Positions 1-6,783 of a stretch of DNA of 20,190 nt are shown piece after piece; the first letter of the stretch is position 1, and every line of letters starts with the position of its first letter. The position numbers and the translations under genes were made by a program. The stretch covers positions 1 through 20,190 of the forward strand of contig JBBRHH010000037.1 in NCBI GenBank assembly GCA_038222915.1, in the 5' to 3' direction. This DNA is from JBBRHH01 sp038222915. GTDB taxonomy: Bacteria > Planctomycetota > Phycisphaerae > Tepidisphaerales > Tepidisphaeraceae. The notes beneath the pieces were generated by a model. The model did not search any database. It saw only the letters and a program-made list of their open reading frames with translations, and was not told the origin of the DNA.

Positions 1-230
1 CCGCCGAGGCGTTCCGAAAGCCCTTGCAATGTTGAATGGATGATCTTGATGCCGGAGTCAGGAAGCTCCGGTTCGCCGCGGAAGCCGGGACTTGGGAGCC
101 AGCCACAGTAAACCACAACCCGACAATCGCCCGGCCACGCAAGATGATTCAAATCGCGGACGGTTGTGTTTGCGCGCCGCCAGCCACTATGCAGCGGCAG
201 ATAGTAGACCGACGCGGCTCGCTTGTTTAA
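1..230. other. Unassigned left edge, no recognisable gene
   Basis: No reading frame here gives a protein I recognise. Plus-strand frames are broken by stops at 33, 42, 111 and 230. One minus-strand frame is open from about 234 to the window edge, but it is rich in Arg, Gly and Pro and looks fortuitous. The 11-base string CCGAGGCGTTC occurs at 4-14 and again at 238-248, in the same reading frame (Glu-Ala-Phe), just before the downstream toxin-like ORF. This may be a trace of duplication or rearrangement. Nothing else is supported. Confidence 0.5.
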
Positions 231-680
231 GGATTAACCGAGGCGTTCGGAGATGCGGATTTCTCTGTGCTTACCAACAGCTTGAATCAAGCTTTTAAAC
301 TAATCGGCTCGACTTTTGGAGCCGCGGCGAAGCGCTTCTCAACACACATTCCTGAAATTGCCGCTCAAATAGGAGCCTTTGTCGTAACAAGGTTACCTGA
401 CTATGCAACGGCTGAGGCCGCCGGAAAACTGCGTATGGTCATCTATGCTCCTAGCTCGCCATTCGGTGGCTTCCACGACACGCCCATTGTTGTGAACGAG
501 AGTTTGCAAATAAATATTTCACCGGGTGGCGGAAGACTTTTTGGAATTGGCGTCGCCATCGACGGAAAACCTGCTGAACAGTTATTTCGACTTGACTATT
601 GGGATGTTTATCGTCGCCCGCCGGCAGTTCGATACCACTTTCACGTTCAGCCCGAATTAGCAATCCATAACTATTTCTAA
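231..680 (+). CDS. Hypothetical protein, possible detached RHS/polymorphic toxin C-terminal tail
   Basis: I do not recognise a named family. The frame is open from 231. The first usable start is GTG at 267 (137 aa), with no good ribosome binding site, so the gene may be a C-terminal remnant whose N-terminal part is missing. The middle carries a beta-rich stretch. The end holds a basic/aromatic and His cluster (RLDYWDVYRR about residues 108-117, YHFHVQP about 123-129, His near the C-terminus), of the kind seen in the small catalytic tips of polymorphic toxins. The base composition is visibly more AT-rich than the respiratory operon downstream, which suggests horizontal acquisition. The next gene starts 21 bases after the stop, and an RHS fragment lies 1 kb downstream; both fit a toxin-tail/immunity arrangement. 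The toxin role is inference from context and residue pattern only. Confidence 0.45.
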   Translation, partial: GLTEAFGDADFSVLTNSLNQAFKLIGSTFGAAAKRFSTHIPEIAAQIGAFVVTRLPDYATAEAAGKLRMVIYAPSSPFGGFHDTPIVVNESLQINISPGGGRLFGIGVAIDGKPAEQLFRLDYWDVYRRPPAVRYHFHVQPELAIHNYF

Positions 681-701
681 AACAGTCAGAAAGTTCTTTA
701 T

Positions 702-1376
702 ATGAACATCGCCTATTACGACAGCTTGCTTCGGAATTGCCGATCCGTCGAGGATTGGCAGAAATATCCTCACGACGACGTCGTAATTTTTAGCATCTTT
801 GGAACGGTGGCCCCGAAGATACTTCATAGATCGCACCGGCTCATTCCGTACGGTGATGGGGTCTTCGAAATGGTTCTATCGACCCTGGGCGCGAAGGGGG
901 CGTTATTTGGTCGCGTGCCGCCGTCCATTGCATCAATGCCTCCCAAATACAGTCTAGGCGGATCTCTGCCGCTTGAGTTGGACGCTTGGAAAGAGGAACG
1001 GAATCAAAAATGGTTAACACGAGAGGTCAAGAATCTAAAATTTACGTCGTCCAATACTTTGATATTCGATGCTAATTCTGATGTTGAGACAGTATCATAC
1101 TTAACATCGAAGCTGCCGGCATCGCTCGCTGGAGAGGCATGGTTTGCGACGGTTGATGAACTTGCTGATCGATTTAGTTGGCTATATTTGCCCCTGCCGG
1201 AACTTGTTGGCGTTGACTTGTTGATCTTTGAGAGGCGGCTACTGGCCAGTATTCGATCGGCATTTGATGCGTTGGGTTTCACTGAAGAGGCCAAATGGGA
1301 TCAGGGCAGAATCACAATGCCTATCGAACTTCCAGTAGTACAATCTAAGATTTGGCCAAGTAAAAAGTCACTTTGA
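702..1376 (+). CDS. Hypothetical protein, candidate immunity protein
   Basis: This is a 224-aa protein of unknown family. It has no signal peptide and no clear membrane segment, so it is probably cytoplasmic. It is rich in Trp, Leu and acidic residues, with predicted mixed alpha/beta character. The ATG at 702 follows the upstream stop by 21 bases, with only a weak purine stretch (AGAAAG) before it. Base composition and codon use match the toxin-like ORF upstream and differ from the GC-rich genes downstream, so the two probably arrived together. Lying directly behind a possible toxin tail and before an RHS fragment, it occupies the position where RHS loci place the cognate immunity gene. That role is inferred from position alone. 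Confidence 0.5.
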   Translation: MNIAYYDSLLRNCRSVEDWQKYPHDDVVIFSIFGTVAPKILHRSHRLIPYGDGVFEMVLSTLGAKGALFGRVPPSIASMPPKYSLGGSLPLELDAWKEERNQKWLTREVKNLKFTSSNTLIFDANSDVETVSYLTSKLPASLAGEAWFATVDELADRFSWLYLPLPELVGVDLLIFERRLLASIRSAFDALGFTEEAKWDQGRITMPIELPVVQSKIWPSKKSL

Positions 1377-1383
1377 GCGACTG

Positions 1384-1650
1384 ATGCCGCCGATATCACC
1401 ACGAGTGGACGTTGGCGGCGGCGTTGTGCAGGAGGTTGACGGGACGCTCCTTGGAATATCCGCAGGCTTTGTTGCTACTGAGGCAGGTGCATACGCTACG
1501 GTAGGTTGGACCGCCGTTGGCCTCATCACTGCACCAACAACCTTGGGCCTAGCAATACAATATACCATCATCACCGCGAGCGACCCGAGCGCAGATGATA
1601 CTGATCGCGCGTTCGCACGGTTCAACCTAGCGATTTCTGCCTTCGTTTAT
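1384..1650 (+). pseudogene. Gly/Ala-rich hydrophobic segment, possible second orphan tail fragment
   Basis: An ATG at 1384, seven bases after the previous stop, opens a frame of about 89 sensible residues. It has Gly/Ala/Thr-rich hydrophobic stretches (residues about 22-60) and ends in Phe-Val-Tyr-Leu-Gly near 1650. The frame continues to 2355, but after 1650 it becomes an Arg/Pro/His-rich shadow of an RHS fragment read in another frame. So the genuine sequence breaks off at about 1650. The segment may be the end of another RHS-type tail or a membrane-inserting effector piece. No family is recognised and no good ribosome binding site is visible. Confidence 0.35.
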
Positions 1651-2026
1651 CTTGGTGTCCACCCCCGCCGCCCCGGCCGTCGCGGAGAAGCCCTTCGACG
1701 CCGTCGGCAACCAGTCCTCCACCTTCAGCACCTTGCCGGTGACGGTCTACGGCTACGACGCGATCGGCGATCAATCCTCGGTCATCCTTCCCAATGGCGT
1801 GGAGAGCGATTACACCTACGATGGCTTAAACCACCTGACGCAGGAGACGGTGCACAAGGGACAGCAAACAATCGCCACCTACAGCTACACAGTCCGCTCC
1901 GATGGCATCCGCACCCAGGCGCTGGAGCATCAGCTCAAGGACGACAACACCAGCTTCTCGGATACGAAGATCACCTGGAGCTACGACGGCCTGGACCGCC
2001 TGACCATGGAGAGCTACGACGCGGGC
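1650..2026 (+). pseudogene. RHS/YD-repeat protein fragment, truncated at both ends
   Basis: The frame beginning with a TTG at 1652 and closing at 2104 encodes a typical YD-repeat segment. Tyr-Asp pairs sit at residues 35-36, 56-57, 111-112 and 122-123, including YDGLNHLTQET (56-66) and YDGLDRLTMES (111-121). YD repeats form the beta-cage of RHS proteins, which encapsulates a toxic C-terminal tip. Recognisable homology stops near residue 125 (base 2026); the rest of the frame is not RHS-like. There is no N-terminal or core portion and no start signal, so this is a remnant. It is clearly more GC-rich than the sequence before 1650, which marks a sharp junction. I am confident of the family and of the truncation. 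Confidence 0.8.
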
Positions 2027-2323
2027 AGGTTACTCCCAGGTGCTGGAGGAGAGGCAGGGAACATCCTCAACACCCATCCGCGCTGGACATTGTTAATAAT
2101 GTAAACGCAACCAAAGGATCAGAGTCCTCATGCAGGAGCGCCACCGGACAGAACTCGTTTGCCGACCTCGCCGTCCATGCGATGGGGTGGCCCCAGGGCC
2201 GCGGCATTGCTCGCCCAACTCGATGCGGTCGTCCCCTGGAAACCCTTTTTCCTCCAATCGGCGGGAGTTGTTGGCGCATTCATTGGGGCGGTATGAGATT
2301 TTTGGACCTTGGATTTGGGCGTC

Positions 2324-2340
2324 GCCTCGCTGCGCGAGGC
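2324..2340. repeat. Perfect inverted repeat, 7-bp stem with 3-base loop
   Basis: GCCTCGC at 2324-2330 pairs perfectly with GCGAGGC at 2334-2340 across a TGC loop. A smaller inverted repeat, GGAG-TG-CTCC, follows directly at 2342-2351. There is no T-run after either, so they are not good rho-independent terminators. They may be remnants of an extragenic palindrome. Confidence 0.5.
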
Positions 2341-2484
2341 CGGAGTGCTCCATGACTTCGCTGCGCTTCGGTCGCGGGTACACGACAATGCTGCGCATTT
2401 CCTTGCGCTTCCTGACGCGGGGATATTGGTCGTCGGGGACTGGTTTGGGCGGTGGGCTAAGATCCTTTTATCGCTTTTGCCCCA

Positions 2485-2817
2485 TCAGGTTGAGGTGCAC
2501 ATTTGCCTGCGCGTCGTGACGCGATCTGGACCGTATCGCATCACTCGTCGTGGATGTTCTTGCACGATCTCATGGCAAACTGGTAGTGGCGCGGGTTGGA
2601 ACATGGTTGCTGAAGCAACCACGCCGCGCCGCGATCCGCGCAAGCTGGAACCATACGTGTCGACACCCAGATCCTGCCGGTTCCGTCGATTATTGAGCTC
2701 GTATTCGCGTTCAATATCGGTATCGCTGCGTGATGATTGTTCGCCGGAGGCTATCTCCATCCGAAGATTTGAAATGAGCAGCGCATGTTGTTGAAAGCCC
2801 GCGACGATTTGCCACAT
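2485..2817 (-). CDS. Doubtful hypothetical protein (110 aa)
   Basis: This minus-strand ORF starts with ATG at 2817, preceded by a plausible AAGGA four bases upstream, and it has a fairly balanced amino-acid composition (Met-Trp-Gln-Ile start, acidic/Arg-rich middle). I recognise no domain. It would be transcribed divergently from actA. The neighbourhood is degenerate, and opposite-strand frames are open over the same bases, so it may be fortuitous or a remnant. Confidence 0.2.
   Translation of the reverse strand: MWQIVAGFQQHALLISNLRMEIASGEQSSRSDTDIEREYELNNRRNRQDLGVDTYGSSLRGSRRGVVASATMFQPAPLPVCHEIVQEHPRRVMRYGPDRVTTRRQMCTST
2604..2621. repeat. Perfect inverted repeat, 7-bp stem with 4-base loop
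   Basis: TGGTTGC at 2604-2610 pairs with GCAACCA at 2615-2621 across a TGAA loop. A 10-base palindrome GTGTCGACAC lies at 2657-2666. Neither is followed by a T-tract. The function is unknown, and both could be chance in this degenerate stretch. Confidence 0.4.
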
Positions 2818-2892
2818 CGAGTCCTTGTTGACGCTGGCGAATAATCCGCCATGATTTGCCCCTCAGTGACTCAGGACTTATAAGTTTGCGAG

Positions 2893-2920
2893 TTGATTTT
2901 GGTGTTGTGGGAGTCTTAAT
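2893..2920 (+). promoter_or_regulatory. Weak sigma-70-like promoter candidate for the act-cox operon
   Basis: TTGATT (2893-2898) and CTTAAT (2915-2920) are separated by 16 bases. Each matches four of six consensus bases of a housekeeping -35/-10 pair. The pair lies about 70 bases before the actA start, in the only AT-rich stretch upstream of the operon. The match is modest and unsupported by any conserved operator. Confidence 0.25.
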
Positions 2921-2951
2921 GATTCTCGCGTTTGTGCTTTGCCGATAGGAA

Positions 2952-2982
2952 GAAGCCAGAAACGAAAACAGGTCTGGGCTTC
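2952..2982 (+). promoter_or_regulatory. Leader stem-loop just before actA
   Basis: GAAGCCAGA (2952-2960) can pair with TCT-G-GGCTTC (2973-2982), leaving one bulged G and a 12-base A-rich loop. The stem ends nine bases before the chosen actA ATG at 2992, in the position of the ribosome binding region, and no clear Shine-Dalgarno is present. It could modulate initiation, but it has no T-run and is not a terminator. Confidence 0.3.
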
Positions 2983-2991
2983 GTATTCATT

Positions 2992-3678
2992 ATGTCGGAA
3001 AAAGAGCTATCGCCGCGGTTCATCTTTCCCCGCTGGGCCAATTATCTTGCGCCGGTGACGGCGTTGATGGCCGTGGGCGGGCTATTCTATATGACGGTGC
3101 TGATCGGGTTTGGGGCATCGCCCAAGACGATGGCGGTGGGGTATCAGCCGGATCAGCCGGTTCCTTATAGTCATGCGCTGCACGCGGGGCGGCTGGGGAT
3201 TGATTGCCGGTACTGCCATACGACGGTGGAGAAGGCCGCTTTTGCGGCGATTCCGCCGACGCAGACGTGCATGAACTGTCACACCAACATCAAGCCGGAG
3301 AGCAAGCTGCTAGCGCCGATCCGCGAAAGCTGGAAAACCGGCAAGCCCATGCAGTGGGTGAAGGTGCATGACCTGGCGGACTTTGTTTACTTTGATCACC
3401 GCGCCCATGTGAGTCATGGCGTTGGGTGCGTCGAATGCCATGGCCGGATTGACCGGATGGATGTGGTGGCGCAGGCGCAGCCGCTGAACATGGGGTGGTG
3501 CCTGGATTGCCATCGTGATCCGGGGAGCCATTTGAGGCCGCTGGATCAGATCACGAATATGAACTGGAAGTTTGAGGGGGATGAGAAGCAGAAGGCTGAT
3601 TTTGGCCAGAGTCTCGTGAAAGAGTACGGAATTCACAACACCGCTTACATGCAGAGTTGCTACACGTGTCATCGATAG
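2992..3678 (+). CDS. actA: Alternative Complex III subunit ActA, pentahaem cytochrome c
   Basis: ActA carries c-type haems of Alternative Complex III, which oxidises quinol and passes electrons to a cytochrome or directly to the oxidase. The 228-aa product from ATG 2992 has an N-terminal membrane anchor (about residues 17-41) and five CxxCH haem sites at Cys 72, 93, 146, 170 and 223, the last one at the very C-terminus, as usual for ActA. Extra His residues (for example 61, 64, 136, 139, 142) can serve as distal ligands. An in-frame TTG at 2932 would add 20 residues without a better ribosome site or homology, so ATG 2992 is preferred. It is the first gene of the operon, and actB starts inside its last codons. 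The family assignment is firm. Confidence 0.95.
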   Translation: MSEKELSPRFIFPRWANYLAPVTALMAVGGLFYMTVLIGFGASPKTMAVGYQPDQPVPYSHALHAGRLGIDCRYCHTTVEKAAFAAIPPTQTCMNCHTNIKPESKLLAPIRESWKTGKPMQWVKVHDLADFVYFDHRAHVSHGVGCVECHGRIDRMDVVAQAQPLNMGWCLDCHRDPGSHLRPLDQITNMNWKFEGDEKQKADFGQSLVKEYGIHNTAYMQSCYTCHR

Positions 3679-6600
3679 AACATCACGTCAACGGCGTTGA
3701 GTACTGGCGAAGCCTGGAACAACTGGCGGATACGCCCGAGGTTCGGGATGTCATCAGCAAGGAGTTTCCGGGTTACGACGCCGACGGCATGGTGAACAGC
3801 TCCCGGCGCAGTTTTTTGAAGCTGATGGGGGCTTCAATGGCGTTGTCTGGGCTGACATTGTCGGGCTGTCGACGCTGGCCGCAGGAGAAGCTGGCTCCGT
3901 TTTCGAGCAATCCGCGGAACCGGATTCCAGGTGTTCCGGAGCAGTATGCGACGGTGTGGGAAATGGGCGGCGTGGGGCAGGGGTTACTGGTAACGAGCTT
4001 TGATGGGCGGCCGATCAAGATCGAGGGGAATCCGCTGCATCCGTTTTCGTGGACGGTGAAAGAGAAGATTGGCGCGGCCGCTGGTTTTGCGCAGGCGAGC
4101 ATTCTGGAGATGTACGACCCGCAGCGCAGCCGGGGGGTGGTGGATCGGCGGAACAAGGACGAAGCGAAGGAAGTGACGTGGGCGGCGTTTGCGGCGGCGA
4201 CGGAGAAGACGTTTGCTGATTTGCGGACGAAGGGGGATGGATTTGCGATATTGAGTGAGGCGACTTCGAGTCCGAGCGTCGAGCCGTTCAAGAAGATGGC
4301 CGCGTTTCCGGGGGCGAAGTGGTATGAGTATGAGCCGCTGACGAATGACGCCGAGTTGGAAGGCAGCCGGATAGCGTTTGGGAAGGCGCTGCGGCCGCGT
4401 TTGAACCTCGAGAAGGCGTCGGTCATTGTGCTGCTGGATGCGGATATTCTGAGCTCGCATCCGGCGCATGTGCGTTATGCGGCGGACTGGTCGGAACGAC
4501 GGCGCTCGGCCGACCAAGGCGAGATGAGCCGGATGTATATCGCGGAGTCGTCGTTCAGCATCACGGGGACGGTGGCGGACGCGCGGTTGGGGGTTGATCC
4601 GAGCCGGCTGTATCCGATCATTGGGGCGATTGGCGCGAAGTTTGGCGTGGGCGGTGTGCCTGAACAAAAATTGAGTGACGCCGAGAAGCGGTTTGTGGAG
4701 TCGGCGGCGGCTGATTTGAAGAAGGCCGGCGCGAATGGAGTGCTGGCGGCGGGGTACAGTGCGACGCCGATCGTGCATGCATTGGTGCACGCCATCAATC
4801 AACAGATTGGGGCGACGGGGAATACGGTGACGTTGCTGGAAGATCCGGCGGGTGACCGGCCGACGCATATGCAGGCGATTGTCGACCTGTGCAATGAGAT
4901 CAAGGCCGGCAAGGTGACGACGCTGCTGATTCTGGGCGGGAATCCGGGTTACGATGCTCCGCTGGATGTTGAATTTGCCAAGTGCCTTGCGAAGGTACCG
5001 ACGGTGATTCGGCTGGGGACTTATGAGGATGAGACGACAAAACTGGCGCACTGGCATTTGCCGCGGGCGCACTATCTGGAATCGTGGGGCGATGCACGGG
5101 CCTGGGATGGGACGCCGAGCATTACGCAGCCGCTGATTGAGCCGTTGTTTGGCGGTAAGTCGGTGATTGAAGTGCTGGCGATGATCAGTGGGGACAAGGT
5201 GAAGGACGGGTATGACATCGTCCGCCGGACGTGGGACAAGTCGGAGATTGAGTTCCGGAAGATTCTCCACGATGGTTTGCAGTCGGACGCGGGGTATAAG
5301 GCGGCCGAGGCGACGCTGAAGACGTTTAAGATGTCGGTGCCGGATGAGGTTGCGACGACGGGGATGACGCTGTGTTTTCAGCCGGATTCGCGGATTTATG
5401 ATGGGCGATTCGCCAACAATGGGTGGTTGCAGGAGACGCCGGATTCGCTGACGAAACTGGTGTGGGACAACGCGGCGTTGCTTTCGAAGAAGGACGCTGA
5501 CGGGCTGAAGGTTGATACCGGGGATATGGTTCTGCTTGAAGTGGCGGGCGGGAAGTCGCTGGAAGTTGCGGTTTATATTTTGCCGGGTCAGCCGCTGGGG
5601 GTGATCGGGCTTTCGCTTGGGTATGGGCGGACTGCGGCGGGGAATATTGGGGACAATCTCGGGTTCAACGCTTATGCACTTCGCATGAGCAAGACGCCGT
5701 ATGTGGTGGGTGGCGTGAAGGTGACGAAGACGGCCAACAGCTATCTGCTGGTTGGTTCGCAGTTGCATCACATCATCGATGACATTGGCACGTCGGGGCG
5801 CGACGAGCGGATCGGCGAGAAGAACAAGAGCGGGCGGATCATTCACGAGACGACCTTCGCGGAATACAAGGAGAATCCGAGGGCCGCGGATGGGGAGACG
5901 AAGAAGCTGGGGCTGCAGTTGTTTGACGCGCCGATGCAGTTCAACACGCCGCATGCGTGGGGCATGTCGATCGACATGAACGCTTGCATTGGATGTAACG
6001 CGTGCGCGGTGGCGTGTCAGGCCGAAAACAATATTCCGATCGTGGGCAAGGTTCAGGCGAAGAACCACCGCGAGATGAACTGGATTCGCATCGACCGTTA
6101 CTTCAAGGGGACGGCCGACGATCCGAATCCGCAGGTGGTGTATCAGCCGGTGACGTGCATGCACTGCGAGAATGCGCCGTGCGAGCAGGTTTGTCCGGTG
6201 GCGGCGACCATGCATGATTCAGAGGGCCTGAACACGATGGTTTATAACCGCTGCATCGGCACGCGGTATTGCTCGAACAACTGTCCGTACAAGGTACGGC
6301 GATTCAATTACTTTGATTTTCATTCGCAGGATCCGCGCGGCAGCCGCTGGGCGAAGCCGTGGAACGGGATGCCGGACACGCAGCAGAACGAGAGCATCGA
6401 TAAGATCAAGCGGATGGTGTTCAACCCTGGCGTGACGATCCGCATGCGCGGCGTGATGGAAAAATGCACGTACTGCGTGCAGCGGATCCACACGGTGACG
6501 ATCGCGAAGCGGGCCAAGCGTGAAGAGGTCGTGGATGGAGATATTGTGGTGGCGTGCCAGCAGGCATGCCCGACGCAGGCGATCGTGTTCGGGAACCTGA

Positions 6601-6779
6601 ACGATCCTGCGGCGAAAGTAACGCAGCTTCATAAGAACGCGCGGGCGTATGGTCTGCTGGATGAACTGCTGAACACGCGGCCGCGGACGCGTTACCTTGC
6701 GAAATTGAGAAACCCGGCCGAGAGCGCGGGTAGCAAGGAAGCGGCCGGAGTGGCGGCTAGCTCAGAGGTAAACGGATAA
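3666..6779 (+). CDS. actB: Alternative Complex III subunit ActB, molybdopterin-like plus iron-sulfur protein
   Basis: ActB (1037 aa) fuses a molybdopterin-oxidoreductase-like domain, which in this family lacks the cofactor, to a ferredoxin-like domain. A Tat-type signal is present (RRSFLKLMG, residues 47-55) and ends in a lipobox-like LSGC (65-68), so the protein is exported folded and probably lipid-anchored. The four cluster motifs are at Cys 774/777/780/784, Cys 831/834/839/843, Cys 863/869/873 (Thr 866 replaces one Cys) and Cys 934/937/964/968. This fits three [4Fe-4S] and one [3Fe-4S] cluster, as known for ActB. No ATG is available at the start. GTG at 3666 gives an MSS-type N-terminus followed by the conserved GVEYWRSL and overlaps actA by 13 bases, implying translational coupling; TTG 3657 is the alternative. 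Confidence 0.95.
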   Translation: MSSIEHHVNGVEYWRSLEQLADTPEVRDVISKEFPGYDADGMVNSSRRSFLKLMGASMALSGLTLSGCRRWPQEKLAPFSSNPRNRIPGVPEQYATVWEMGGVGQGLLVTSFDGRPIKIEGNPLHPFSWTVKEKIGAAAGFAQASILEMYDPQRSRGVVDRRNKDEAKEVTWAAFAAATEKTFADLRTKGDGFAILSEATSSPSVEPFKKMAAFPGAKWYEYEPLTNDAELEGSRIAFGKALRPRLNLEKASVIVLLDADILSSHPAHVRYAADWSERRRSADQGEMSRMYIAESSFSITGTVADARLGVDPSRLYPIIGAIGAKFGVGGVPEQKLSDAEKRFVESAAADLKKAGANGVLAAGYSATPIVHALVHAINQQIGATGNTVTLLEDPAGDRPTHMQAIVDLCNEIKAGKVTTLLILGGNPGYDAPLDVEFAKCLAKVPTVIRLGTYEDETTKLAHWHLPRAHYLESWGDARAWDGTPSITQPLIEPLFGGKSVIEVLAMISGDKVKDGYDIVRRTWDKSEIEFRKILHDGLQSDAGYKAAEATLKTFKMSVPDEVATTGMTLCFQPDSRIYDGRFANNGWLQETPDSLTKLVWDNAALLSKKDADGLKVDTGDMVLLEVAGGKSLEVAVYILPGQPLGVIGLSLGYGRTAAGNIGDNLGFNAYALRMSKTPYVVGGVKVTKTANSYLLVGSQLHHIIDDIGTSGRDERIGEKNKSGRIIHETTFAEYKENPRAADGETKKLGLQLFDAPMQFNTPHAWGMSIDMNACIGCNACAVACQAENNIPIVGKVQAKNHREMNWIRIDRYFKGTADDPNPQVVYQPVTCMHCENAPCEQVCPVAATMHDSEGLNTMVYNRCIGTRYCSNNCPYKVRRFNYFDFHSQDPRGSRWAKPWNGMPDTQQNESIDKIKRMVFNPGVTIRMRGVMEKCTYCVQRIHTVTIAKRAKREEVVDGDIVVACQQACPTQAIVFGNLNDPAAKVTQLHKNARAYGLLDELLNTRPRTRYLAKLRNPAESAGSKEAAGVAASSEVNG

Positions 6780-6783
6780 TCCA

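Larger units (their letters stand above)
2027..2991. other. Degenerate or intergenic region between RHS remnant and respiratory operon
   Basis: About 960 bases hold no convincing gene. Overlapping open frames on the plus strand (2130-2519 and 2309-2794) encode Arg/Ser/Cys-rich proteins without recognisable motifs and are probably fortuitous. One minus-strand frame (2485-2817) is slightly more credible and is listed separately. Two short perfect hairpins (2324-2340 and 2604-2621), a weak promoter candidate at 2893-2920 and a stem-loop at 2952-2982 lie here. No transposase, tRNA or attachment site was seen. Confidence 0.6.

Noticed and set aside
1651..2355. Continuation of the 1384 frame to 2355 as a 323-aa protein
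   Set aside because: After about 1650 the translation becomes Arg/Pro/His-rich while another frame gives clear YD repeats, so this part is an out-of-frame shadow.
2130..2794. Two overlapping plus-strand ORFs (129 and 161 aa)
   Set aside because: They have no ribosome sites, Arg/Ser/Cys-rich composition, and no recognisable domain; they are probably fortuitous.
3984..6215. 743-aa open frame on the minus strand opposite actB
   Set aside because: It is Arg/His/Pro-rich with no domain and lies wholly antisense to the clear ActB coding sequence; it is a product of the codon bias.
6748..6776. tRNA-like D-arm string (GGCTAGCTCAGAGGTAAACGG)
   Set aside because: It lies in the actB coding end and has no anticodon arm, T-arm or acceptor stem around it.
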